This document shows positions 8,682 to 17,015 of a stretch of 64,000 nucleotides of DNA, piece by piece (the first letter of the stretch is position 1; each line of letters begins with the position of its first letter). The translations under genes were made by a program, and so were the position numbers. The DNA is from JOPF136 sp963773835. GTDB lineage: Bacteria; Acidobacteriota; Terriglobia; Acidiferrales; UBA7541. The notes under the pieces were generated by a model, which saw only the letters and a list, made by a program, of their open reading frames with translations, ran no database searches and was not told where the DNA came from. The stretch covers positions 496,001-560,000 of the forward strand of contig CAVZCQ010000002.1 in the NCBI GenBank assembly GCA_963773835.1, given 5' to 3'.

Positions 8682-9545
8682 ATGATGCCCAAATTTTCCC
8701 GACTCGTACTCAGCGCGCTGGCAGCGAGCCTCCTGGCTCTCCCCGCATTTGCACAATCCACTGATTGGAAGGTGGACGGGAATCAGTCCTCCGCTCAGAT
8801 TGCCATCGCGACGCGCCCGCACGGCTCCGGCAACACCGTCACGCTCGGTGCCGCCGACGCCAGTGGTGCGCTCCATCTGGACAACGCCGATCTCTCGAAA
8901 TCCGCATTCCAGTTCGAACTTCGGCCCTCGAGCCGTGTTTCCGCAGCCGCCGGCTCGAATGCCGAGGATCCCGCGCCCGCCGATGCGCAGTCCTCGCTGA
9001 TTCGTTTCCACTCGGAATCGGCCACGCTAACATCTGACGGTCAGCTCAAAGTCACCGGCACGCTCACCGTCACTCGCGTCGTTCGCATCGTGGATCTGAC
9101 CGCCAACGAAGGCTACTCCGGACCCGTGGAGATCGGCAGCCGTGTCGTCGAATCCTCCCGCGAGGAATCGTTTATTCTTCCGATTTCCGCGGCTGATCTG
9201 CCCAACCCCCAGGGAAAGCCGTTCCTCGATCTTTCCAGCGCATTGAAAATCAACGCGGAGGATTTCCCTGAGCTGTATGACGAACTTCTCTCCACCAATT
9301 GGCCCGCCAAGGCGGAGGGCCTAAACTGTGAAGCCGCGCCGTCCTCCAGCGAAGACTACGCAGGCGCACTCTGCACCGGCACGGACGTCCAGTCCCGTTC
9401 CATCGTTCGCACCGCCACTTCGTTCGGCGAGGATTATCCCGGCGACAGCGCAAACTCCGTCCAACCGGCCAACGTCGTGACTCTGGCCCTGCACCTGCAC
9501 CTCGCCCCCCAGGGCACTCAGCTTTCCGCCAAGAACGGCCAGTAA
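8682..9545 (+). CDS. exported YceI-like protein
   Basis: 287 residues from ATG 8682; AAAAGGAG ends 8 bases upstream. The GTG at 8673 overlaps that site and is therefore rejected. A signal peptide ends at ALPAFAQ. The body follows the YceI lipocalin-like layout: DWKVDGNQSSAQIAI, GALHLDNADLSKSAFQFEL, IRFHSESATLTSDGQLKVTGTLTV. Known YceI proteins bind isoprenoid-type lipids in the periplasm. The C-terminal third (from about residue 190, four Cys) is not part of the YceI core and has no recognised match. A strong terminator follows. Confidence 0.75.
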   Translation: MMPKFSRLVLSALAASLLALPAFAQSTDWKVDGNQSSAQIAIATRPHGSGNTVTLGAADASGALHLDNADLSKSAFQFELRPSSRVSAAAGSNAEDPAPADAQSSLIRFHSESATLTSDGQLKVTGTLTVTRVVRIVDLTANEGYSGPVEIGSRVVESSREESFILPISAADLPNPQGKPFLDLSSALKINAEDFPELYDELLSTNWPAKAEGLNCEAAPSSSEDYAGALCTGTDVQSRSIVRTATSFGEDYPGDSANSVQPANVVTLALHLHLAPQGTQLSAKNGQ

Positions 9546-9567
9546 TTCACATTCTGCCCCCACGCCT

Positions 9568-9606
9568 CCACGGGCCCCGATAGTCGTACGGGGCCCGTGG
9601 CCTTTT
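9568..9606 (+). terminator. rho-independent-type terminator after the YceI-like gene
   Basis: Perfect 11 bp stem CCACGGGCCCC / GGGGCCCGTGG (9568-9578 and 9590-9600) with an 11-base loop, followed by CCTTTTGG. It starts 22 bp after the stop codon. The T tract is short. Confidence 0.75.
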
Positions 9607-9709
9607 GGAGAGCAGCACGATCCCCGTTACTCCGCTTGTAAACTCGTCGTCCAGGCTTCCTGCTGGCACTTCGTCCGTGCTGTCACGCCCCGGCATTCCC
9701 TTTGGGCTG

Positions 9710-9740
9710 TCATCCCGAAGCGAATCGAGGGATCTTCTTT
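9710..9740 (+). repeat. dispersed TCATCCCGAA..GAGGGATCT motif, copy 1
   Basis: TGTCATCCCGAAGCGAATCG followed by AGGGATCTTC. A second copy is at about 53542-53572. Related forms (GTCCCGAGCGAAGCCGAGGG near 53214 and inverted near 54150; inverted CTGAGCGGAGTCGAAGGG near 54180) occur in the 53-54 kb gaps. It lies upstream of the AraC gene and makes the long N-terminal extension of that reading frame unlikely to be translated. Confidence 0.65.
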
Positions 9741-9803
9741 TCCGGCAGTTCTCTGTCCCAAAAATCCCGGGTTACCAGTTTCCTCCTCGCTCATCTAAGG
9801 ACG

Positions 9804-10772
9804 ATGGGAACCGGCTCGACGCCCCAACCCTCCCGCCTCGCTCGATTTTCTGCGCAGGCCGCAGCCCCGGCCCCCGCACGCATCGCCACGCAGCCGGCCG
9901 CCAATCCGCCCATCCCTGTTTGGACGATGCGCGATATGGGCCTCGCGGCGGACATTGAAGGTCTGGAACTCCGGCCCTTCGAGGATGCCTTCGAGCGCGC
10001 CCGCCAGGACGTCCGTCGCGCGCACCGGCACGATTACTACAAAATCGGCATGATCATTGCCGGCCGCGGAATTCTCTCCGCCGACTTTGCCGATTACCCG
10101 ATTCGCCCGCCCATGCTTCTCCAATTTGCGCCCGGTGTGGTTCACGCATGGCGCCCCTCGGCGGTCCCGCGCGGCTACGCCATCAATTTCGAACTCGCGT
10201 TCTTCGGTGCCGACCCCCGAGAACAGGCCTGGGTTGCAGACGCACCTGCTTTCTGCCTGCACTCCGGTCCCAAGGTTCTTCCACTCAACGCGCGGCAGAG
10301 TTCATTGTTCGATGGCCTCGCTCGCGCCATGCTCCGCGAATACACCGGCAAAGGACCCGATCACGCCTCCGCTCTCCGCTCCTATCTCCGCATCTGGCTC
10401 ATCGAAGCCAGCCGCATCACTACGTCTCAGGAACCCTCCCGCTGGAACGACCGCGGCACCGCACTCACCAACCGCTTCCTATGCCTCGTGGGCGAACACT
10501 TCCGCTCCACGTCCGCCGTCTCACAATACGCCGGCCGCCTCCAAGTCACTCCCAGCCATCTCAACGAAACAGTCCGCCGCACGCTCGGCAAAACCGCCGG
10601 GCAGGTCATCCGCGAAAGAGTTGTCCTCGAGGCCCGGCGCCTTCTCCGTCACTCGCAGCTCTCCATTTCCGAGATTGCCTACCAGTTGCAGTTTGAGGAT
10701 CCTTCCTACTTCGCCCGCTTCTTCCGCAAACAGACCGGCCAGCCTCCCGCCCAATTTCGCTCGCAAGCCTGA
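9804..10772 (+). CDS. AraC-family transcriptional regulator
   Basis: About 322 residues from ATG 9804. The open frame extends upstream to 9702 but that part encodes a dispersed repeat. An N-terminal cupin-like sensor (HRHDYYKIGMIIAGRGILSA, LLQFAPGVVHAW) is followed by two C-terminal helix-turn-helix units: TSAVSQYAGRLQVTPSHLNE and SISEIAYQLQFEDPSYFARF, ending FRKQTGQPPAQFR, the classic AraC signature. The ligand is unknown. It follows the YceI-like gene after a strong terminator, so it is its own transcription unit. Confidence 0.92.
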   Translation: MGTGSTPQPSRLARFSAQAAAPAPARIATQPAANPPIPVWTMRDMGLAADIEGLELRPFEDAFERARQDVRRAHRHDYYKIGMIIAGRGILSADFADYPIRPPMLLQFAPGVVHAWRPSAVPRGYAINFELAFFGADPREQAWVADAPAFCLHSGPKVLPLNARQSSLFDGLARAMLREYTGKGPDHASALRSYLRIWLIEASRITTSQEPSRWNDRGTALTNRFLCLVGEHFRSTSAVSQYAGRLQVTPSHLNETVRRTLGKTAGQVIRERVVLEARRLLRHSQLSISEIAYQLQFEDPSYFARFFRKQTGQPPAQFRSQA

Positions 10773-10822
10773 CCCCGCACCGCTCCGCTGTCATTTCCTC
10801 CAATGTTCGGAGGCCTTCCCAC

Positions 10823-11371
10823 TTATGACGGCTGGTACACTTCCACTTCGCGCCCTTCCAGCGCCGCCTTTACTCTCCCCACAATCTCTCCCACTCCCAG
10901 GCTCTCACTCAACACCACCAGCGAGCCCTCGCCGAATTCGCACACCCCGCAGAACAAATACCGGCCGTACACCGGGTGATACGCATCCAGCCCGCGGCGC
11001 ACCAGTTCGCGCTCCAGTTCCGCGTCGCCTTCCTCCAGTCTCTCCCCGGCTCGCGCGCCGAACGTCTCCCGCTCAAACCGCGCGACGAGCGCCTCCAGTT
11101 GCTCCGCATCCGGGTCGGAGACCACCAGCGCGCGTCCCGTCTCCTCTCGCGCCGCGATTCCATGCCGCGCGCAGAATTCCCGCACCCGGTTCAAGTGGCT
11201 GAAAAAATCTATCGCCCACGGCTCATCCCCCGCCAGCGCCGCCAGCACGCGCGCCCAGATCGCCGCCGCCTCCGTCCCGTTCGCTGGCGCGTCTTCCGCC
11301 GCGCGCAATTCCAGCCCCACGGCCCGCACGTCCTCTCCCAAGTCCAGCGTCCTCACTTCCAGCAGCAACAT
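10823..11371 (-). CDS. conserved hypothetical protein (182 aa)
   Basis: The start at ATG 11371 (MLLLEVRTLDLGEDVRAVG) is chosen because the upstream extension to 11488 is only the translation of REP-like repeat 2. The protein is soluble, rich in Glu/Arg/Leu, with a helical middle (FFSHLNRVREFCARHGI, DPDAEQLEALVARFE). The end holds a CGVC pair (YLFCGVCEFGEGSLVVL) and a final EVEVYQPS. No family is recognised. It is convergent with the AraC gene; the 50 bp between the stops shows no clear terminator. Confidence 0.6.
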   Translation of the reverse strand: MLLLEVRTLDLGEDVRAVGLELRAAEDAPANGTEAAAIWARVLAALAGDEPWAIDFFSHLNRVREFCARHGIAAREETGRALVVSDPDAEQLEALVARFERETFGARAGERLEEGDAELERELVRRGLDAYHPVYGRYLFCGVCEFGEGSLVVLSESLGVGEIVGRVKAALEGREVEVYQPS

Positions 11372-11392
11372 CCGCCCCTCGCTCCTCACCTT

Positions 11393-11450
11393 CTGTAGCT
11401 CAGGTCCCGCCGTTGCACGGCGATGTGTGCCGTGCAACGGCTGACCTGAG
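11393..11450 (+). repeat. REP-like palindrome (family R1), copy 2
   Basis: Starts CTGTAGCTCAGGTCCCGCC and ends CTGACCTGAG; the tip is CGTTGCACGG...CCGTGCAACG. It lies in the 5' flank of the 182-residue hypothetical gene. Confidence 0.85.
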
Positions 11451-11486
11451 TCTTGAATCCTGGCTGCGCTCCTTCTTCTTCTCCCC

Positions 11487-11519
11487 ACCAGTCACCAGTC
11501 ACGAATCACCAGTCACCCG
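11487..11519. repeat. short tandem CACCAGT-type repeat
   Basis: CACCAGTCACCAGTC and CACCAGTCACCC in a 33 bp stretch overlapping the end of the next minus-strand gene (stop at 11499). Similar 7-8 bp period repeats occur at 53386-53420, 55312-55342 and 60957-60985. Confidence 0.5.
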
Positions 11520-11888
11520 TCCAAATCTCTCCACAAACTCCCCAGCCTGTTTCCTCATCTCCAGCCAGTCAAAAAATAACTCCGGCGTCTCCAGCCACAC
11601 CCGGAACCACTGCCGTATCTCCTCCTTCTCCGCCCTTTTCGCCGCCGCCACCCGCCGGTTCCCCGCAATCATCTGCGCCCGCCGCCTTCCCTCGCGGGCA
11701 ATTTCCAGCACGTGCGCGGCGCGCTCTTCATCGCCCGCTGCACGGCTCTCCCGCCACATCGCATCCAGCCGCCGCAGCGTCGATTCCGCCTCCTCCAACG
11801 TCGCAAACCGCAACACATGTGTGAACTCGTCCTCCGCCTGCGTCCCCGCGCGCGCCTCTTCGCCCGCCCGCTTCCTCCTGCCGCTCAT
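11499..11888 (-). CDS. small conserved hypothetical protein downstream of mltG
   Basis: 129 residues from ATG 11888, which overlaps the mltG stop (ATGA). Highly charged and helical: FTHVLRFATLEEAESTLRRL, MWRESRAAGDEERAAHVLEI, EIRQWFRVWLETPELFFDWL. There is no signal peptide or membrane segment. It is cotranscribed with ruvX and mltG. No family is recognised. A much longer open frame in the same phase reads upstream through mltG but is an out-of-frame shadow apart from this 3' part. Confidence 0.65.
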   Translation of the reverse strand: MSGRRKRAGEEARAGTQAEDEFTHVLRFATLEEAESTLRRLDAMWRESRAAGDEERAAHVLEIAREGRRRAQMIAGNRRVAAAKRAEKEEIRQWFRVWLETPELFFDWLEMRKQAGEFVERFGRVTGDS

Positions 11889-12988
11889 GAGGGACGTTTT
11901 CCCGCCGCCTGCGCCCGCGCTGCCCGCCGCAGTTGCGCTTCTTTCTGCCGGTACCGCGCCACGTTCCGGTTGTGTTCCGCCAGCGTCCGGCTGAACGCGT
12001 GCCCTCCGTCTCCCGTGGCCACGAAATACAGCCATTTCCCCTCCGCCGGCTCCAGCGCCGCGCGCAGCGACGCCTCCCCGGGATTCGCAATCGGCCCTGG
12101 CGGCAGCCCCCGTCTCCGGTACGTGTTGTACGGCGAATCCACCCGCAAATCCGCCAGCAACAATTGCCCGTTGTATCTCCCCGCCAGTTCCAGCGCATAA
12201 ATCACCGTCGGATCGCAGTCCAGCGTCATTCCCGCCCGCAGCCGGTTGCGGAACACGGCCGCCACCAGCGGTCGCTCCTCCGGCACTCGCGTTTCTTTTT
12301 CCACCAGCGAAGCCAGCGTCACTACCTCCAGCGCCCCGACTGGCTTCGCTCCCCCCGCCGCATCCGCCGCCGCAGCCACGCTCCGCGTCCACGCCTCGCG
12401 GAACCTCCGCACCATCGCCTCCGCGATTTTTTCTCCCGGCTGCCGCCGCGGAAACTGATACGTCGCCGGAAACAGAAACCCTTCCAGCGACGGCGCCCCC
12501 GGCGCCAGATCCGCCAGCATCCGCGGACTCTCCGCTGCCGCCAGAAATCCCTCGCGCGTTGTCACTCCTTTCGCCGCGAGCTGCCCAGCGATGTCGAACA
12601 TCGTCTCGCCTTCCGGCACAGTCACCGTCACCAGGTAAATCCTCCCGTGCGCCAGCGTTTCGAATACCTGCTCCGGCGTCTCCGGCCGCTCGAACCGGTA
12701 TTCCCCCGCCTCGAGCCGCGCGTGCGGATGCGTCAGCGCCAGCGCCCGGAACGACCACTCGCTCTTCACCACTCCGCTCGCCGCCAACCCTCGCGCGATT
12801 CCCGCCACGCCCAGTCCGCGTGGCACTTCAAAAAACACGCCGCCCGGCCCGTACCCTGCGTACGCCGTAGTCCAATCCGCCCGCAGCACGCCCGCCGCGA
12901 TTCCCACCACGGCTGCGCCCAGCGACAGCACGATTGCCACTGCCAGCGCCAGCCGTCCCCCGCGCCGCCGCATTCGCGCCGCACTCAT
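11885..12988 (-). CDS. mltG: endolytic murein transglycosylase MltG
   Basis: 367 residues. A single N-terminal membrane anchor (LALAVAIVLSLGAAVVGIAAG) precedes a LysM-like subdomain and the YceG catalytic domain. Recognisable stretches are VTVPEGETMFDIAGQLAAKG, LEGFLFPATYQFPR, TLASLVEKETRVPEERP (catalytic Glu region), TLDCDPTVIYAL and SPYNTYRRRGLPPGPIANPG. MltG cuts nascent peptidoglycan and sets glycan length at the inner membrane. The ATG overlaps ruvX by 4 bp and its stop overlaps the downstream small gene by 4 bp. Confidence 0.95.
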   Translation of the reverse strand: MSAARMRRRGGRLALAVAIVLSLGAAVVGIAAGVLRADWTTAYAGYGPGGVFFEVPRGLGVAGIARGLAASGVVKSEWSFRALALTHPHARLEAGEYRFERPETPEQVFETLAHGRIYLVTVTVPEGETMFDIAGQLAAKGVTTREGFLAAAESPRMLADLAPGAPSLEGFLFPATYQFPRRQPGEKIAEAMVRRFREAWTRSVAAAADAAGGAKPVGALEVVTLASLVEKETRVPEERPLVAAVFRNRLRAGMTLDCDPTVIYALELAGRYNGQLLLADLRVDSPYNTYRRRGLPPGPIANPGEASLRAALEPAEGKWLYFVATGDGGHAFSRTLAEHNRNVARYRQKEAQLRRAARAQAAGKRPS

Positions 12989-13506
12989 CGCCCTTTCGCC
13001 TCGCCGCGCAGATATTCCTCCAGGATCAGCGCCGCTGCCTGGCTGTCCACTCCGTCCGGCGCGCCATGCGCCTTCGAGTACGCGCCCCTGCCCGCTCCCG
13101 CCGCGTCCCCTCGCGTCCTCCTGCTTCCGCCAAACGACCTCTTCGTATAACTCGCTCCTGTCCCCTCCATCGCTTCCCAGCTCGTCAATCGTTCGTCCAC
13201 CAGCGCCACCGGCAGCCGCAGCGCCTTCGCCATCCGCCCCGCAAACTCCCTCGCTTCGAGCGCCATATCTCCAGCCGTCCCGTCCAGCCGCAGCGGCAGC
13301 CCCACCACGAGCTGCGCCACGCCCTGTTCCCGCACAATGCGCCGCAGCCGCGCCACGTCCGCCCGCCGGTTCACCCGCTCCAGCGTTGGAATCGGCCGCG
13401 CCACCATCCTCCCATCATCCGACACGGCCAGCCCCAGCCGCCGCCGCCCGTAGTCAATCGCCAGCACCCGGCCTTTCGTCGCGTTGTCCTGTTGCGCCCG
13501 CATCAA
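12985..13506 (-). CDS. ruvX: RuvX/YqgF-type Holliday junction resolvase-like RNase
   Basis: 173 residues with an RNase H fold. The first acidic motif is VLAIDYGRRRLGLAVSDD, the second is VVGLPLRLDGTAG, followed by LALVDERLTSWEAM and the final DSQAAALILEEYL; these hold the catalytic Asp/Glu residues of YqgF proteins. Family members act in pre-16S rRNA 5' end maturation. Two ATG codons (13506, 13503) are both possible starts. First gene of the ruvX-mltG-hypothetical operon, divergent from the VWA gene. Confidence 0.93.
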   Translation of the reverse strand: MMRAQQDNATKGRVLAIDYGRRRLGLAVSDDGRMVARPIPTLERVNRRADVARLRRIVREQGVAQLVVGLPLRLDGTAGDMALEAREFAGRMAKALRLPVALVDERLTSWEAMEGTGASYTKRSFGGSRRTRGDAAGAGRGAYSKAHGAPDGVDSQAAALILEEYLRGEAKGR

Positions 13507-13596
13507 TTCGTCCTTCTACCGTGATTATAGCTTGCTCGTGATTGCTTGCCCCCGCGCCCGTGGTATAAGAGCCTTCAGCGGCCCCGGTTAACGTCC

Positions 13597-14601
13597 ATGT
13601 GTCATAAGCGCCGAGTAATCACCGCTTTTCTCGCCTCTCTCGCGGTGGCGGTTTCCGCCCACGCCCAAAATGATCCTTGCCTACGCCGCACGGTTCCAGT
13701 CAGCGTCGTGGATTCTCATGGCGCGCCTGCAACAGGGCTCGCACCGGGGAATTTTCGAGCAAAGATGAACGGAAAGCCGGTGCAGATCTTCTCCGCTCAA
13801 CTCGACATTCATCCTCACCGGGTGGTTGTGGTCCTCGATTCGAGCGGCAGCATGTTGGACGGGGCCCTCGAGTGGGACCTCGCTCGCTCCATAGCCATGG
13901 ATACCTTGCGAGTTCCCCCGAGCGCGTTTCGCACCGGGCTCATCGTGTTCAATTCGCAAGTTCGCGCAAAATTCCCAATCCAGGACGATGCCCGCCCCTC
14001 CCTCGAGTTGTTGGATGAACTGAAGGCCACCGAATCGAGACCAGACAGGATGACCGGCGGCCGCACGGCAATGTGGGATGCCTTGAAGGAAGCCCTCGCG
14101 CTCCTCGAGCCCTCCGAATTCGGCGACGCCATCTATCTGATCGCGGACGGTCTCGATTCCCACAGCAAAACGACACCGAAAGAAGTGAGAATCCTTTTCG
14201 TGAAACGCGGCGTTCGGCTATTTGTGGTCTTGTTCGACCCCTGGTCTCCCCGCAGAATGATGGTAGACACTCAGCAATCGGATAGCCTCCGGGAAATCGC
14301 ATCGAACTCCGGTGGGCGGACGACCTCGGTGCAAAGTGGACTCACAGCCAACAGATTGCACGCCAGTTTCAATTTCGACCAAGAACGGCTTAAAGATTTG
14401 GACGCTGCCATTGCCACGATCTACTCGCATATTCGCTTCCCGCTGCGTCTGGAAATTGCTCTGCCCGAAGATCTGAAAAAACCCAGGCATTGGGAACTGT
14501 CGGTAAACACCCCGAAAGACTCGAAAGCCCCATGGCAACTCTCCTATCCAAGGCTGCTCGATGCCTGTTCCCTCCCCGCCTCCGCACCGAACCATCCCTA
14601 G
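13597..14601 (+). CDS. exported VWFA-related (von Willebrand factor A) domain protein
   Basis: 334 residues from ATG 13597, followed directly by a signal peptide (MCHKRRVITAFLASLAVAVSA, cleavage after AHA). A Vpr/VWFA-related N-terminal strand region (PVSVVDSHGAPATGL, FRAKMNGKPVQIFSA) leads into the VWA domain. Its MIDAS motif is DSSGS at residues 81-85, with MTGGRTAMWDAL and YLIADGLDSHSKT giving the Thr and Asp partners. The fold resembles the VWFA-related proteins abundant in Acidobacteriota; partners are unknown. A lone gene, divergent from ruvX. Confidence 0.85.
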   Translation: MCHKRRVITAFLASLAVAVSAHAQNDPCLRRTVPVSVVDSHGAPATGLAPGNFRAKMNGKPVQIFSAQLDIHPHRVVVVLDSSGSMLDGALEWDLARSIAMDTLRVPPSAFRTGLIVFNSQVRAKFPIQDDARPSLELLDELKATESRPDRMTGGRTAMWDALKEALALLEPSEFGDAIYLIADGLDSHSKTTPKEVRILFVKRGVRLFVVLFDPWSPRRMMVDTQQSDSLREIASNSGGRTTSVQSGLTANRLHASFNFDQERLKDLDAAIATIYSHIRFPLRLEIALPEDLKKPRHWELSVNTPKDSKAPWQLSYPRLLDACSLPASAPNHP

Positions 14602-14765
14602 CCCCCTGGTCCCTCGATCCATGTGACGAGCCGGCGGGGTCATGTGTGCCTCTCCAGTCGAACCTTCCCTGGCGTATCGGTCAACGAACATCGCAAAAGC
14701 GGGGTGGCGTCGCCGCGCGTTTCCCACGAGAATAGGCAGTCCGCGCCCGTGGCGGCCTCGCTTCC

Positions 14766-15647
14766 ATGAAGCAGCTCATCGTCAACGCCGACGATTTCGG
14801 CATAGCCCCGGGCGTCAACCGCGCCATCGTCGAAGCCCACTCGACCGGCATCGTCACCAGCACCACCCTGCTCGCCAATGCCGCCGCCTTTGACGAAGCC
14901 GTTGCCGCCGCGCGCGCCCATCCCTCGCTCGCCGTCGGCATCCATCTGAATCTCACCCAGGGCCGCCCGCTCTCGAACCCCACGCTTCTCGGCGATCTGG
15001 TCAATCCCTCCGGCGAATTTCTCGGCAATGCGGAAGCCCTCTATGCCCGCATGGTCACCGACCGCGTCCCCCTCGACGCCATCGAACGCGAATTCCACGC
15101 CCAAATCCAGCGCGTTTTCGCCGCCGGCATCCGGCCCACTCATCTCGACGGCCACCAGCACGTCCACATGTGGCCTCCCGTCTTCGCCATCACAGCCCGC
15201 CTCGCCTCCGAATACGGCATGGCCGGCGTCCGTTCCGCTCGCGAACGTCGTGCCGGTTTCCACCATCTCTGGCGACGAAACGCCCCCGTTCGGGGTAAAA
15301 TCCTCCTGCAAGCGGGAGTGGGCCTGGGACTCGCTTTTCTGGCTGTGGCCTCGCGCGCGGCGCTCGCCGCCGCTCACGTTGCCACTCCGGATTATTTTTA
15401 CGGAGTTTCGTCCACCGGTTATCTGGACCGCGCCACACTCGCAGGCGTCCTACGGGATGTTCCAGAAGGCGTCAGCGAGTTGATGTGCCATCCAGGCTAC
15501 GTGGACGCCACGCTCGAGCGCGTCGAGACTCGTCTGGTGCGCCAGCGCGAAATGGAGTTCGATGCCGTCGCCGACCCGGGGGCTCGCCTCCTGGCCGCGC
15601 AACTCGGCGTCCAACTCGTCACCTATCGCGCCCTGGCGTCCGGGTAG
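14766..15647 (+). CDS. YdjC/ChbG family carbohydrate deacetylase, HpnK-like
   Basis: 293 residues. The metal-binding pattern is clear: NADDFG (residues 7-12), GIHLNLTQGRP and THLDGHQHVHMWP supply Asp and His ligands of the YdjC-type TIM-barrel, and ELMCHPGY is near the end. The mid-protein hydrophobic insert (ILLQAGVGLGLAFLAVASRA) and the overall layout match the hopanoid-associated subgroup HpnK, but no other hopanoid gene is present here. Substrate is therefore left open. A polyprenyl-phosphate glycosyltransferase follows on the same strand, so a glycolipid substrate is plausible. Confidence 0.85.
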   Translation: MKQLIVNADDFGIAPGVNRAIVEAHSTGIVTSTTLLANAAAFDEAVAAARAHPSLAVGIHLNLTQGRPLSNPTLLGDLVNPSGEFLGNAEALYARMVTDRVPLDAIEREFHAQIQRVFAAGIRPTHLDGHQHVHMWPPVFAITARLASEYGMAGVRSARERRAGFHHLWRRNAPVRGKILLQAGVGLGLAFLAVASRAALAAAHVATPDYFYGVSSTGYLDRATLAGVLRDVPEGVSELMCHPGYVDATLERVETRLVRQREMEFDAVADPGARLLAAQLGVQLVTYRALASG

Positions 15648-15668
15648 CACAGGCTTCAGCCTGTGCCA
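15646..15668. repeat. GCACAGGCTTCAGCCTGTGC palindrome (family R5)
   Basis: Near-perfect palindrome overlapping the deacetylase stop codon. Related copies are at about 28088-28113 (GGCACAGGCTCTAGCCTGTG) and, more degenerate, at 2113-2140. It could serve as a terminator hairpin, though no T tract follows. Confidence 0.7.
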
Positions 15669-15700
15669 GCCGAGCCAGCACAGCGAGGTAACTCGGAAGC

Positions 15701-15756
15701 GCGGGGTTTCGACCCCGCCATGAACCGTCAGTTTGAATCGGGGGTTTCCACCCCGG
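15701..15756. repeat. twin-hairpin element (family R4), copy 1
   Basis: Hairpin GCGGGGTTTCGACCCCGCC (15701-15719), then exactly 19 bp, then hairpin CGGGGGTTTCCACCCCGG (15739-15756). The same two-hairpin layout with the same 19 bp spacing occurs at 50421-50478. It sits 87 bp upstream of the glycosyltransferase start. Confidence 0.8.
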
Positions 15757-15842
15757 AAGTTTGGCTCCGGGTTTTTCGGTCCCTCGCGGCCGCGGGCTCC
15801 AGCCGGACCGCGGTACAGGAAGGACAAAGGCAGGTCTTATCC

Positions 15843-16838
15843 ATGAAGCACAAGGAAGAACCCGTCCGCTACTCGATCGTCATCCCCTTCTTCAACGAGC
15901 AGGAGAACATTCTCCCCCTCTACATGCGCATCACCGAAGTCATGGACCCTCTCGGCGAGCCTTACGAAATGATCTTTGTGGACGACGGCTCTCGCGACCA
16001 GACCTTCCGCATCCTCACCGAAATCTTCGAAAACGACCGCCGCGTCCACGCCGTCCGCCTCCGTCGCAATTTCGGCCAGACCGCCGCACTCAAAGCCGGC
16101 TTCGATTTCGCCCAGGGCGACATCATCATCTCCATGGACGGCGACCAGCAGCACGAGCCCGAAGACATACTCCTCCTCCTCGAAAAAATCCGCGAGGGCT
16201 ACGACATCGCCAGCGGCTGGCGCGCCGACCGCCAGGACCCCTGGCTCACCCGCCGCCTCCCCAGCCAGGTCGCCAACTGGATGATGGCCAAACTTTCCGG
16301 CGTCCCTCTCCACGATTTCGGCACCACCTTCAAGGCCTATCGCCGCGAAATCATCCAGCAGGTCCAGCTCTACGGCGAAATGCACCGTTTCATTCCCGCC
16401 CTCGCCAAGATCACTGGCGCCTCCATCGTCGAAGTCCCCATCCGCCATTACAAGCGCACCTCAGGCAAGTCCAACTACAATCTCTCCCGTACACTCCGCG
16501 TTTTCTTCGACCTCATCAGCATCAAGTTCATGCTCGACTACGTCTCACGCCCCCTCCACTTTTTCGGCAAGCTCGCGCTCGCTTCCTTCTTCGGCGGCGC
16601 CGGTATCGGCTTCTATCTCGTTTGGCAGAAGCTCGCCCATCACATCCACGTCATGCTGGAACACGGCCCGTTGATGCTTACCGGAATGTTTCTCCTCGTC
16701 ACCGCTTTCCAGTTCCTCTCCCTCGGCCTCATCGGCGAGCTTCTCTCTCGCACCTACTTCGAGTCCCAGAACAAGCCCATCTACACCGTCCGCGAAATCC
16801 GCAGCCGCCGCGAAGCCGTAGAATCCGCCGGCCATTAG
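15843..16838 (+). CDS. polyprenyl-phosphate glycosyltransferase (GT2, GtrB/ArnC-like)
   Basis: 331 residues from ATG 15843; the open frame continues upstream but only through repeat R4. GT-A core: YSIVIPFFNEQENI, EMIFVDDGSRDQTF, LRRNFGQTAALKAGFDFA and DIIISMDGDQQHEP (DxD-type metal site). Later motifs are TTFKAYRREII and RTSGKSNYNLSRTL. Two C-terminal membrane segments (about 245-270 and 280-305) are typical of enzymes that charge undecaprenyl phosphate with a sugar. It probably works with the YdjC-type deacetylase just upstream. Convergent with folP. Confidence 0.92.
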   Translation: MKHKEEPVRYSIVIPFFNEQENILPLYMRITEVMDPLGEPYEMIFVDDGSRDQTFRILTEIFENDRRVHAVRLRRNFGQTAALKAGFDFAQGDIIISMDGDQQHEPEDILLLLEKIREGYDIASGWRADRQDPWLTRRLPSQVANWMMAKLSGVPLHDFGTTFKAYRREIIQQVQLYGEMHRFIPALAKITGASIVEVPIRHYKRTSGKSNYNLSRTLRVFFDLISIKFMLDYVSRPLHFFGKLALASFFGGAGIGFYLVWQKLAHHIHVMLEHGPLMLTGMFLLVTAFQFLSLGLIGELLSRTYFESQNKPIYTVREIRSRREAVESAGH

Positions 16839-16871
16839 TCCGGACTATTGCAAGCACCAACAATCCTCGTG

Positions 16872-16930
16872 CAGCCCCGCCGCGGCGGGGCCGTTGAGTG
16901 CGAGAGGACCCGTCCCGAAGGTTCGGGATC
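16872..16930. other. GC-rich hairpins between convergent genes
   Basis: A perfect palindrome GCCCCGCCGCGGCGGGGC (from 16873) and a palindrome GTCCCGAAGGTTCGGGAT (16912-16929) lie between the glycosyltransferase and folP stops. No T tracts are seen, so terminator function is only possible. The remaining ~85 bp to 17015 shows nothing. Confidence 0.5.
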
Positions 16931-17015
16931 AGGGGCCTCTCGCCTTCAACCCGCCGAACCCGCCGCGAAGCTCGATCGCTGCCAGGCTCCCCACGTCGAA
17001 TTGTCGGCTCTCTCT

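Noticed and set aside
9702..9803. N-terminal extension of the AraC regulator
   Set aside because: The extension encodes the dispersed TCATCCCGAA..GAGGGATCT repeat and lacks any similarity to the family.
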